DNA of 64,000 nucleotides from Sipunculus nudus (lineage: Eukaryota; Annelida; Sipuncula; Golfingiida; Sipunculidae), in contig CM049316.1 of NCBI GenBank assembly GCA_026874595.1, positions 19,243,839-19,307,838 on the forward strand, read 5' to 3'. Made by a program: the position numbers and the translations under genes. The notes beneath the pieces were generated by a model. That model worked only from the letters and a program-made list of their open reading frames with translations. It did not search any database and was not told the DNA's origin. Each line of letters starts with the position of its first letter. The stretch's first letter is position 1. Positions 22,040-35,400 of this stretch are shown piece by piece.

Positions 22040-23335
22040 TGCCTAATATAAGGAGTGGTTACTTAGGTATTTTTAGATATTTTTCAGTTAAGTATCACAA
22101 TTTTCACAATATCACAATTATTGGATATTCCATTTCCATAATTCTTATAAACAACACTAAAATTATATATTGCAACAGTAATATTATATATTACAACTGT
22201 AATATATATATATATTTATATTGGAAAACACCATTTAAAATGTATTTAATCTTCCACACAACAGTAATTGAATAAAATGTAAAATGTTCACCTGAATTTG
22301 TATTTTTACATAAATAAGATTTATAGTTATGATTTATTTGATATTTATTAAATTTATAAAAAAAAATATAATAAAATATTTGTCAAGCTGGTTATTAATA
22401 TTCTATGAATTGGTTTTGTATGTGTATGCCCATACATGTGCTGTCACAACACTCTACCACTATGACAACCAACCCATCAAAGGTTACTGTTACATAAATA
22501 ATAAACACAAGAGATCAAATGAGATCAATGGAAATTTACAACACACATATAAGGTTAATGTGTATGTAAAGTTAATGGCTATGGAACATATACACCATCA
22601 CTACTATTATTCTAATTCCTAAATAGTTATTATTTTGCTTTTTAGATAATAATTTCTTAGCATGTTTTTGTTTTACTTTTTAATCAATTTTAATAAAGTT
22701 AATATTATCGACTTTGGATCAGTGGTATAAATACTAATTTCAGATGAATAAAGGATACAGCTTGCTATATATTGTCAATTGCAACACTTCTATCTGGTAT
22801 TGTATAGGGACACAAATTAAACACCCCAATTTGTTTAAATAGCTATTCATGCAATTAGATGGTATGGTGTGGATGGCTGTGTACTGATGCATAGAGGGTG
22901 ACTAGTGTACAAATAGCTATACATCACATATAGACCACACTGCCAACCAGACCAGTAGTGTTTCAGACCCATATCCCTTAGGCTTTGCTTTTGATAGTGA
23001 CCAGTGGCACAGCCCACCTCATTGCTTCTCCACAGATAACAGTTTGGTATGTTTAACTAGACCTCTTATCCTAACATTATTAAAGTGAAATATTCATCAG
23101 GAGGTCAGTTTCCCATGAAGAATAACCTTACTTAAGTCTGGGTAGACTGAAAATGAAAGGGGGTATTGCAAGCAAATTTTCCAAAGGATTGTAGTGATTG
23201 TAGTGCCATCTAGTGTAACCTAGCATTACACAGGCAGGTTACATGATATTTCATATGTTATATTTTTCACATACATATATGTTTATATCATCTTTAACCT
23301 TAATGCAGCTTCATTTCTGTGATATCTTCATTCAG
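22040..23335. promoter_or_regulatory. Region upstream of WWOX coding start
   Basis: AT-rich DNA with no recognisable gene. At 23310-23335 a pyrimidine-rich stretch ending TTCATTCAG looks like a splice acceptor 24 bases before the WWOX start codon, so a non-coding first exon probably lies further upstream. No CpG-rich or TATA promoter could be pinned down. Confidence 0.3.
22850..22965 (-). repeat. Inverted-repeat arm, partner of 18640-18760
   Basis: Contains GGTGTGGATGGCTGTGTACT, GATGCATAGAGGGTGACTAG and CACTGCCAACCAGACCAG, the reverse complement of the 18640 arm with mismatches. If the pair marks one element it would span about 4.3 kb and contain both the 18945 repeat and the 20467 TIR element. 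Confidence 0.5.
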
Positions 23336-23359
23336 GCAGTTAAAAGAACTAAGGTGAAA

Positions 23360-23466
23360 ATGACGACAGTTGCCATGGACATGATAGAGGACACAGACAG
23401 TGAAGACGAGCTGCCAGCTGGCTGGGAGGAACGAGTCACTACAGACGGAAGAGTGTACTATGCCAA
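23360..23466 (+). CDS. WWOX: WWOX coding exon 1
   Basis: It encodes the acidic leader (DTDSEDELP) and the first half of WW1 ending VYYA plus two bases of an Asn codon (phase 2). The donor gtaagt at 23467 is also the first base of the 89-bp minisatellite. Confidence 0.95.
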
Positions 23467-26400
23467 GTAAGTGTAAGCAGAGGGCAGGTCGCTCTCCTTA
23501 TTCTGCTCACAAAATATCCCCGCTCCATTCACTTTTCATGACTTCTCAATCATTAGTAAGTGTAAGCAGAGGGCAGGTCACTCTCCGTATTCTGCTCACA
23601 AAATATCCCTGCTCCATTCACTTTTCATGACATCATAATCATTAGTAAGTGTAAGCAGAGGGCAGACTTGTCTTCTTATTCTGCTCACAAAATATACCCG
23701 CTCCATTCACATGTCATGACATCAAAATCATTAGTAAGTGTAAGCAGAGGGCAGACTGGTCTTCTTATTCTGCTCACAAAATATCCCTACTCCATTCACA
23801 TGTCGTAATAATGACAATCATTACTAAGTGTAAGCAGAGGGCAGGTCACTCTCATTATACTGCTCACAAAATATCCCTGCTCCATTCACTTTTCATGACT
23901 TCACAATCATTAGTAAGTGTAAGCAGAGGGCAGACTGGTCTTATTCTGCTCACAAAATATACCCGCTCCATTCACATGTCATGACATCATAATCATTTGT
24001 AAGTGTAAGCAGAGGGCAGGTCACTCTCCGTATTCTGCTCACAAAATATCCCTGCTCCATTCACATGTTGTGACATCACAATCATTAGTAAGTGTAAGCA
24101 GAGGGCAGACTGGTCTTCTTATTCTGCTCACAAAATATCCCTACTCCATTCTCATGTCGTGATATGATAATCATTAGTAAGTGTAAGCAGAGGGCAGGTC
24201 ACTCTCCTTTTACTGCTCACAAAATATCCCTGCTCCATTCACTTTTCCTGACTTCACAATCATTAGTAAGTGTAAGCAGAGGGCAGACTGGTCTTCTTAT
24301 TCTGCTCACAAAATATACCCGCTCCATTCACATGTCATGACATCATAATCATTAGTAAGTGTAAGCAGAGGGCAGGTCACTCTCCCTATTCTGCTCACAA
24401 AATATCCCTGCTCCATTCACTTTTCATGAAATCATAATCATTAGTAAGTGTAAGCAGAGGGCAGACTTGTCTTCTTATTCTGCTCACAAAATATACCCGC
24501 TCCATTCACATGTCATGACATCAAAATCATTAGTAAGTGTAAGCAGAGGGCAGACTGGTCTTCTTATTCTGCTCACAAAATATCCCTACTCCATTCACAT
24601 GTCGTGACATGACAATCATTACTAAGTGTAAGCAGAGGGCAGGTCACTCTCATTATACTGCTCACAAAATATCCCTGCTCCATTCACTTTTCATGACTTC
24701 ACAATCATTAGTAAGTGTAAGCAGAGGGCAGACTGGTCTTATTCTGCTCACAAAATATACCCGCTCCATTCACATGTCATGACATCATAATCATTTGTAA
24801 GTGTAAGCAGAGGGCAGGTCACTCTCCGTATTCTGCTCACAAAATATCCCTGCTCCATTCACATGTTGTGACATCACAATCATTAGTAAGTGTAAGCAGA
24901 GGGCAGACTGGTCTTCTTATTCTGCTCACAAAATATCCCTACTCCATTCTCATGTCGTGATATGATAATCATTAGTAAGTGTAAGCAGAGGGCAGGTCAC
25001 TCTCCTTTTACTGCTCACAAAATATCCCTGCTCCATTCACTTTTCATGACTTCACAATCATTAGTAAGTGTAAGCAGAGGGCAGACTGGTCTTCTTATTC
25101 TGCTCACAAAATATACCCGCTCCATTCACATGTCATGACATCATAACCATTAGTAAGTGTAAGCAGAGGGCAGGTCACTCTCCCTATTCTGCTCACAAAA
25201 TATCCCTGCTCCATTCACATGTTGTGACATCACAATCATTAGTAAGTGTAAGCAGAGGGCAGACTGGTCTTCTTATTCTGCTCACAAAATATCCCCACTC
25301 CATTCACATGTGGTGACATCACAATCATTAGCTTAGCTGTCCACAAGTCATCTGAGCTTTAGCGATGGTCTTTTGTCCAGCCGTCCATTAACTGGGCACG
25401 TTTCGAAACTGTTAGACCTACAAATCCAAAATTCAACATACCATTAGATTTCCCTAATATCTCCTACCATTAACCAAACACTGGGTTATTGCCACTTTGT
25501 CCATTCAAGAAATTAAGAAAAAAACCTCATTTTTCCATAAAAAAACCCTGTTGGTACACTTCTGGGCTACCTAATATCTAATTTACTGATCTGTGTTTGA
25601 TCATTATTTTAGCATGAACATTCCTCTTCAGATTTCCATGACCACGCCAGAAATAATGTCAGTGTTGTGTAATTTCTTGAAGTTATGGGACTGAACATGA
25701 TGCACTTTGTAAAGAATCAGAAAAGATATTTACTCACTTAACATGATAATTGTTGAAGCTAGAGATTTTTTTCAGGGATATAATTTTGTATAATTAAGAT
25801 GCAGTCGTATACCAAACATAAGACCTGAATTATGTTAATTTTTTAAGTCATTAGCATAAATGTAAATCAGTACCATAAATCTTGCCCAACTTTGACCATA
25901 GCACATTTTTTTTTTCCTGTAAGTACTGTTGATTTAATTTTCACAGCATGCACATGTTAGTATCTATTTTTATCTGAAATTTGAAAAGAAAAGCTAAAAA
26001 TTTAGGCTAGGTTTTGATTTTTAGCTCAGCTGACTATAATTCATCTGAGCTATAGTCGTGGTCCATTGTCCGTCGTCCGTCCGTCCGTCTGTCTGTCCGT
26101 CCGTCCGTAGATGTGGCACGTTTTGAAACCGTAAGACCTAGGAATCCAAAATTCAGCATAATGTTAGATGTCCCCAAGATCTCCTACCAAGCCGAAAACT
26201 GGGTCTTTGTGACTTCGTTCCTTTGAGAAATTAAGGAAAAACCTCAATTTTTTATTAAAATCCTATTTTCACAATTCAGGACTGCCTCATATCAAAACCA
26301 CTCATCTGTTTTTCCTCATATTTTCCATAAATATTCCTCTATATAGTTCCTATGTACATGCCAGAAATTAAGTGTGTAAAGTATAAATTCTTTAAGTTGT

Positions 26401-29400
26401 GGGCCCAAACATATTGGACTTTGTAAAAAATCAGGAAAAATAATAACTCACTTAACATGAAAAATTTTGAAACTAGAGTCTATTTTTTCAAGTATATAAC
26501 TATGTTTAATTAAGATTCAATTGTTTACCCAAAATTAGATCTGAATTTTGTAAATTTTTTAAGTTATTAGCATAAAAAAAAAATCAGTACCTTAAATTTT
26601 GCCCAACTTTGACCATGGCACATTTTTTTTCCTGTAAGCACCATTGATTTAATTTTCACAGCATGTAAACATAAATATTTATTTTGTCTAAATCTGAAAT
26701 TTGGAAATAAAAGCTTGAAAATTAAGCTAGTATTTGATTTTTTTTCTGTAGTCACTTGCTTTGATTACAGATGCAGGGTTCCACTCCAGGTCACTGGAAG
26801 TCAGCTATGCCAGGGTTTCTTATTTGTTACAGTCACTGGGGGAGATCCCCTGCTGTGACAGGTGTACAGTTATTCTCATATCACCACCCCAATCACCCCC
26901 CCCCCCCCCGCAAACCCAACCGACCAAGTGTTATGCAGTAATTGTTATTGTTTTCACTGTATCTCCTTAATTGTAATGCTGTTTCCACTCCGATATGCAA
27001 AAACTTTCCTTGAAAAAATAATTCAAGGTGTAATCCAGAAGATGCAATGTTGTGTAATGTAGCATTTTTAAAGAAATCAATTTTCTTTTAAATGATTTTA
27101 ACAAATATAAAGGAACCCATCAGTATGCTTAAATTATTATAAAATATGAAGCACATTATGGATAAATAAAGACACAATTAAAAATTGTGAAATCTAAATC
27201 AAGTATTATTTTTAGATATTTATTGTTTTGCAGATTTAAAAGATATATTTTTGTGGTAAAAAATAAATAAACATTTGTATGCATGATGTGGTGTTATCTG
27301 ACAAGACTGAGATTTATGATGATGCAATTGAGAATTATGAATCAACTTTTATATTCAGATATATATGTTAAATTGGAAATGTATAGAAATATAAACTTAA
27401 ATTAGAAAATAATTGATGTGATAAAAAACTGAGGATTTAATACAAACATTTGTTCATTTTTTTCCTGCCTCAGCAGAATTTGAGATCAGGCTTTGTTTGC
27501 CCTGTTTTATGTTGTTAATTAGCTATATTTCAACTGTTTACATTTCATAAATAAAATACATATATATTCAATAATATATATTATACAAAAAAATAGATTC
27601 AATTGAACAAATGTGTAAACTACTGAAATGTCAACAGTTAAAAACCAACTAATGATCATGGTAATAGTACAGATCATTTGTTCACAAACTGCTCACATGC
27701 TTTAGTTTCAACATTAGGAAACACATGGTCAGGTCACAAAATATTTTTTGCAACAATTTCTTGCTCATCAATACAAACCAATCATATAAACCAACCATGG
27801 CCTTTATTACCTCTTCCTCTTACACTTTATCTCCATTAGATATTATTTTAGATTTTCACCTTCAAGGTTAACGTCAGCTGAGCACAGTGACCCATAGGTC
27901 CCTTGTTTTTAGGTTGCATTATCAGGATGCTGGCAGCCCTGTTCTGTTCACTAGAGGTCAGCTATGGCAGAGTACTTGATTTGTAATGGGTCACTGGGAG
28001 AGATGCCCTGCTGTCACAAGTGTACAGTTCTATCTTCTCACCCCCCCCCCCCATGTATAATATTTATTAAATTGACAGAAAATATTATCATCACTCTGTT
28101 TATCATTAAATATGTATTAATTATGATTTTTCCCCTATAAGTACTTTTGAAATAACTTTCATATGCTGTAGGTATATGGATTCAAGCTATTAAAGTCAGA
28201 AATTTGAAAGCAACTTATATATTCAGAGGTGTTATATTGCAAATATATACAAAATTTTTATAAACTTGAAAACAAATTGATACAAAAAATTAAGGATCTA
28301 ATGCTATCAATTGTTCATTATTTTCCTGCCAGCAGAACGGGAGATAAAGTAATTAGCTTTGTTTGTCTACCGGTCAGTCTGTCCATTTTTGAATATTCAG
28401 CGATTGTGTATCAACTTTTTGACCAGTAAGCACTGTTGAATTAAATATCATATCCTGTATGTATATGCAGAGATGTAACTCACACCATATGCCCCCTCCC
28501 CTACCACCATCAAGTCCTTGCACCTGTGTACTGGGGATATTTAGTTATTATTACAACTGTATACATTTTATAAAATTGAATAAAGAGTGTTCCTTTCTCA
28601 TCAATACAAACCTAGCATATCAACCAACCATGGCCTGTGTTACCTTTTCCTCTCAGACATCTCAATACGTAATTATTTTAGATTTTTACCTTCAAGGTCA
28701 GCTTCAGCTAAGCACTGTGACCTATGGGGTCCTTGTTGTATCATAGGCATGTTCCAGACTGAATTGAGGTCATGATGATTTCACCCATGAACACAGTTCT
28801 AACTGTACTTTCAGCATTTTATATGCCTGTCTTAGGGACTTATTATGGTATACCCACAGTCTGTCCATCCTTCCACCTGTATGTCTTTAGTGTCAATTTG
28901 ATAACTTACCAGGGCTTTCATAGATTTTCACAAAACTTGCCATAACTTCTGACAAATAGATTTTCTAACTCAAGTTTGATTATAGGCAAATCCATGCTTA
29001 TTAAATGAGGTCAAAGGTCACTAGGCTACTTTGTGGTGTTGCTGTGATAACTTACCAGAAATAAAATGGATTTTAATTGAAACTCAGTAGAAATATTAAC
29101 CAATATATAATATCTCACTTAAGTTTGATTCTCAGCAGAATCCATGCTTATTTAATGAGGACAGTATTTACTACCCCAGTTTCTCACATGAATTAATTTC
29201 TTAGAAAAACCCACACATATTTAATGAGGTCAGAGGTCAAAAGTCATACAACAGGTTTATAATGCACCATTGTGGTGCTCTTGTTAAAATATTTTGACTT
29301 TAAAAAGAGGTTTTGTTTCATTACTCTCCTTTTTAGCCCAGCTGACTTTCAGTCATGCTGGGCTATAGCAATGGGTCTTCGTACGTCGTCCTTCCGTCTG

Positions 29401-32400
29401 TCCATCCGGCCGGCCGTCCGTTAGCAGGGCACAAATCTGACCCCACGGGCAAGGGCCATGAACCCTATGCAGTCTTAGAGGTTCTAAAAAGATCTCCTTG
29501 CAAACCTGAAATTAGGTCACTGCGACCTATATTCTCGAAGTTATGGGGTGTGTTTGCACCCCCCAGAAATAATTCTTTTAGCCAAATTTTTCATCCCAAA
29601 CCTTCCATCTTTCACATACAGCTCACCTACCAACAGGGGAAGAACCATAATTATTTTGAGGTCAAAGGTCAAGGTCACAGAACCAACTTCTTTGAAAAGC
29701 CTGTGGATGCATTTTAAGCCAAACCTTTCATCCCGATTCTTTGATTTTTCACATATAGCTCACCTACTAAGTGGGAGAAGAATCCTATAGATGTTGAGGT
29801 CACAAGGTCAAAGGTCAGGGTCACAGGATCCACTTCTTTGAAAAGGTTGTGGACACATTCCAAGCTAGACCTTTCATTCCAAACCTTTCAGCACTGATAT
29901 CGCTTCTCTGCCAACAGGGGAAAAGACCTGTTGATTTTGAGGACAAAGGTCAAGCTCACAGCACCCTCTTCTTGCATGGAGTCATTTTCAGGCAAACTTT
30001 TCAATCTTTACTTTCCATCTGTCATATATGGCTTACCTACCAATAGGGGAAGAAGCCTATTGATGTTGAGTTCAAAAGGTCAAAGGTCAAGGTCACAATA
30101 TTTTTCTAAATGCTATTTCAAGTGAAACTGTTCAACCCAAACCTTCAGTCTTTCACATATGCCACATCTATGCATCACTGAATGTGATTCAAACTTCATA
30201 TTTATGGGTCTTTTTGCATGAAGAAATAACTAATTGATTTTGAGGTCAGCTGGTCAGGAGGTTAAAGGTTGCAGGTCTAAGTTATTCTCTCATTGGTTGC
30301 CAAGTAATTACACCTGGCCAGATGTAAGTGGTTAGTAGTTACCCATTCTTAAAAAAGAATCCAGTTGATATGTGGGCAAAAGGCCAAGGTCATAGGTCAG
30401 GGATGTTAACAATAACTTATTTTGTAGACCATCTCTATTTTTCTTGTACATATAACCATTGGTTATGGTACATCTCACTGTGTGGCTGTAATTGTGAGTG
30501 ATGCTGGTGACATGACTCTCTTTCGTATCAGCCTGTTAAGTGATAAGGCTGAGTGATAAATACCTCGTTACTGCATAACAAAAACACTGTTGCTGGAATG
30601 CTTCAGCCAGGCATTAAGACTGTGAGAGTATAGTATTAAGGTTTAGCTACTGATTTATAAGATGATGGGAACATTTTGCAGTTTATTTTATGGAATCATA
30701 GCTATAAACTTAGTTTCCTAGATATCTGAATATTTTTATATAAATCACCAGATATAAAAGCAAATGTTTGTTCTCATAATATGTGGATGTGTACCTGGAT
30801 TTAGGATGGCTTTTTTTTATTACAAGACCTTTAGTCATGCTTTAGTCTGCATTCCTTTCCTTTAGATTTTGCAGTTTACCTACCCTGCTGATCCCATTGA
30901 AAAGCAGAGTGATAATAAAAAATATTGGACTTACACTTTTTACATTTTCATATCTATAAATCTAATATGAGGGCCTGAAAATGCCTTTTGAATTGTTTTG
31001 GACATTCATTACTGTAACATCCTTTGGAGAATTTGCTACAAGTTTGGTCTCTTATTGGAGGATGTGATATCAAATGTCAGACTGTCAGAAATCCATTATG
31101 TCTGCCAGTTAGCCACCTTAGAAATCCTTTTGTCAGTGCAATTTCAGTGATTTTTAGCTCAGCTGACTTTTAGTCATGCTGTGCTATAGCGATGGGTCTT
31201 TGTCCGTCATCCTTCCGTCTGTCCGTCCGGCCAGCCCTCCGGCTGTTAGCAGGGCACAAATTGTAACTGAAAGGGCTAGATACATGAACCCTATGCAGTC
31301 TTAGAGGTTCTAAAAAGATCTCCTTGCAGATCTGAAATTAGGTCACTGTGACCTATATTCTCTGAGTTACGGGGTGTGTTTGCACCTCCCAGAATTAATT
31401 CTTATAGCCAAAATAATCATCCCAAACCTTACATGTCAATAGAGGAACAAACCTTTTGATATTTAGGTCTTAGGGTCAAAGGTCAATGTCACAGGACCAG
31501 CTTCTTGAAAAAAGTAGTGGATGCATTTAAAGTCAGACTTTTCATCCCAAACCTTCCATCTTCCAAGTATGGTCAGGTACCATATGGTATACCATCAGGC
31601 TTTGAATACAGGTCATGCTTGTCAGCTGAGCGTCATGACCCATGGGTCACTTGTTATTTGCTGGATGATCTTTAAAACCTTAAGATGTCTGTAAATCTCA
31701 TCACAACAGACCAGTGCCATATCTTATGAGGCATGTAGCAGTATTTATGAAGGACAGGCTACAATTAGAAGAGAAAGAAGGAAAGGACACAGGCCAAGGA
31801 ACTCTTCACTTTACTATGAATGGGTTACTGGACAATCCTGGTAAAAATCATGGTTGCAGATGTTTGATATCAGTTCATCAGACGCCACAATGAATAATTG
31901 ATTTTGGATTAAGGGTGGCAGATGTCAGACTCAATGCAGTGTTCCCTGTTGTCCTGTACTTTGAATAAATTATATTTTAAATCATTCTTATGCTGCAAAA
32001 ATACATTTATATCATGATAGAATATGTATCATGAAACCGTACACTTTTTAAAAATTTTTGGTTTTGTGTAACTGCCTCATTTATGTAATCCTACCTAAAC
32101 TGAGTATATATACAGTAAAACGGGGTTACTTTGGCCCTTGTAGGGTAACTTTGGCCCACCTCAAAAAAGTGTTTTAACACCTCTCTTTATGGTATTAGAT
32201 TATATTTAATTGATTATATATGTTTCCTTCAAAAAGAGCAAAGTCTTTTCTTTCTTACATACTCTACATGGTTGAAAATTATTTAGTTTATAGTTCACAG
32301 TTTGTAAGTTTCTGAAGGTATACCAGATCTGTGTTTTTTCACATTTATGCAAACTTTTAATGCTACACCAAATACATGGAAAGCAATCACCTTTGTGAAG

Positions 32401-35400
32401 TTTCTTTAATACTGTCCATGGTCTGAATGATATATCTATGTGAAAACAAATTTATTTCGAGTGTAATTTAATGCTTTTAAACCTGTTTTATTTCACCATG
32501 GTAACTTTGGCCCACTTACCTGGGTTACTTTGGCCCACTTAATATTACTTCTGTTTTAGGTATATATTCAATTTTAATAAAAAAAAATGTTAGGTTTGTA
32601 TCTAGTACATTAAGACAGGTAGAACTATAACATATAAATAGTTAAAATAACAAATTAAAGACTTTTAGAACTCCCATGCTAAACAGATGGAGTTTTATCA
32701 GACCTCAGTGATCTGGCAATGTCTTATAGGTCTATATGATTAAATGTTTCTTATATTCGAGGCATTGACTATTTTAATATGGGATTCATTGTAGATTTGC
32801 ATTTGCTATCAAAGGTATCAATTAAACCATTATTTTTTTTAGTTATTTTGGAGGCAACCAGTTCCATTGTTTTTATATGACGGCCTAACCTCTGTGTGCA
32901 CATGCAGGATTCTCTCCATTTCAGTTCTGGACTATTTGACAGGGAAGTAGCACTGCATGGATTATCCTTGTGTCAGCCAAAATTGGTTTATTCTGACTCC
33001 AGTTGGAGCTCAGTAATCAAACTCCTCCTGGACATTTACCATCCCCTGGATTCTGGGTGTATAATCATCCTCAACATGAGAAACCCTGAAAGGCACACTC
33101 TTTGTGAGTGAAACATGGCACAGCCATACCATTAAGATTACAGAATGCTAACTCTGGTGGGGTTGACCATGGAAACTCTTGGGATTCTTTGGCTGAGATA
33201 TGATATCCCCCTTGTTTTGAGTCCTGTCCTCTACCCCTAGAATATGAAGCCGGTAATTACCCAAGTAGTTAAGATGTTAACTTTTAAAGCAGTATCCTAG
33301 TAGCTCAAGTTTATTAAAAAAATCTGTTATTTCTACATGTAAATATAAGGAATTCTATAAAGGATGCATCAGCTAATCACATAATGCTCACTCTTAATAA
33401 TATCCTGTTGCCTTTTATATATTTTAGTTATATTTACTGTCTGAACAATTTCTAGAATTGCTTGGACACTTAAAGTGAAAATTTAGTTAAAAGTTAGAAA
33501 TATGTCCAAATTTTGGTATTTGGTACCACAGAGCTGTGCACTTTTATGTGATCAAAATGTTAATATTTTTATATAAACTCTTAGGATTTAAAATTTGAGT
33601 TTTATTTATTAAAACACCTCCCTGGGCCAAAGTAACCCCGGGACCTGGGGTTACTTTGGCCCACACATATTTTTTTTAAAAAGTCAAAATAGGTTGGGAC
33701 CATGAATAAACCACCTTGGAAATCACAAAAAATATGTTCAAGTCAAGGTAATAATACCTTATAAGGAAGTCTACCTGTAGGCTTTTAATTTTGGCTCTTT
33801 GAAACAATACTAAAACATGACCATTTTGGGCCAAAGTAACCCCGTTTTACGGTATATCTGCAGAATTCCATTATGGTTTCGGACTACATGACAGGGCAAT
33901 AGCTCATGCTTCCTCTCATTTTGTTTCATTGTGTTACCTAAGCTCGGTGACTACCTGCAGGCCGTTGATGGGTAATCTTCCTCATCGCGGGGTCATACCA
34001 CTGAGGAACCCCTGAAAGGTGCACTTGCTTGTGAGCGAAACAGGGCTGTGGGGCACAGCCTAACCATTAAGCATGCAGAGCGCTCACCCAGGGTGGGGAT
34101 TGACCATGAAAAATCTAACCACCTAGGCTGGGATTTGAACTCAAGACCTCCCAGCTTTGAGTCCTGTGCTCTACCCCTAGACCACAGGAGCCTGTTTAAT
34201 ACACTACACTTAGAATATTCAATCATATGATACAGTAAAGGTAACTATAATTGAGCCCCAAGACAATATTCATCCTTATTCATAGAAATAGCTAACCAAT
34301 CTCCCTGTCATATTTCAGTGTTAGCACAAGTAGATACATTGTAGGCTTCATTGAAAAAATTGACCATGTGTCTTAAACAATCATTATAAATGTTTTTTTT
34401 TTTTTCCTGAGTTCAGTTAACTTCTAGTTAGATTAATAATTAAGGCTCATTTCATATAAGTGGCAAAATCCATGAGACTATGGAAACAATAATTGTGATT
34501 AATGTTATTATTACAAAACATATTTTGTTAAAATGAATACTGATGCAGATGTATAATAAGCATATTAATGTGTAACTATATGGTTGTAATAATTAAAGAA
34601 ACTTTGCTATTTAAGATTGCTTTTATTTTTTTATTTACTATGCATTCTATCATGAGTTTTACAGTTTATGTTATTTTAATGATTAAAGTTTAAATGTAAT
34701 TCTAGTAATAAAAAAAATCTTGTTGTTTGTTATATGCTGCTGAGTTCAGTGTGAAGATATTGTTTGGTTTAAAGACAGCTATAATTGATATTGTGATATT
34801 TTGAGAATGACAAGTCATGTTGAAATGACAATTACAATTCAGGTTATAATCATGATTATTCTAGTTCATATCATTCTGAATGTATTTTATTTACCATGAA
34901 TGGTAATTAATGGTTTACAGTCACAGCAGCAAGTCAACCCAGTGGCATCATCCTGTAACTGGCAAGAAGAAACAGGTCGCAGGAGGTAGGCTATTTAAAG
35001 ATCACACTCTGTGCCCTGCAGCATGGAGGAGGGGGATGTGCAAAGGATGTTAAAGATATCCAGAAATTATCATAATCCTTGTTTCATAGATTATGTTAGG
35101 TCAATTCTATATACAGTATGCTAACACATATTTATCTTAATAAATTAATCCACATTCAAATTATCTGTACCTTATCAATCCCTTTCTAATGGTGATTGCC
35201 TGGGGCTATATGGGCTATATGTAAATTAAGCAAAGTTTAAATGTTCAAATGAAGGGAGCATAAGAAGGGAACAAGCTGAATTGAATTATTCCAAAATGTG
35301 AGCCCTGTGCTTCATGCTGGCTGTGTTGTAAAAACTGTGATCTAAGTTTCACAGTGCCTTTTATATTTTTGCAGATTTTAGCTGCTTTAAACAACAGGTG

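Noticed and set aside
23467-25330. CRISPR array
   Set aside because: The regular 89-bp units are contiguous variants without unique spacers, in an animal intron; it is a minisatellite.
34125-34195. A functional tRNA gene on the minus strand
   Set aside because: Box A and B resemble a tRNA, but B is degenerate and the sequence continues as a SINE with a second copy nearby.
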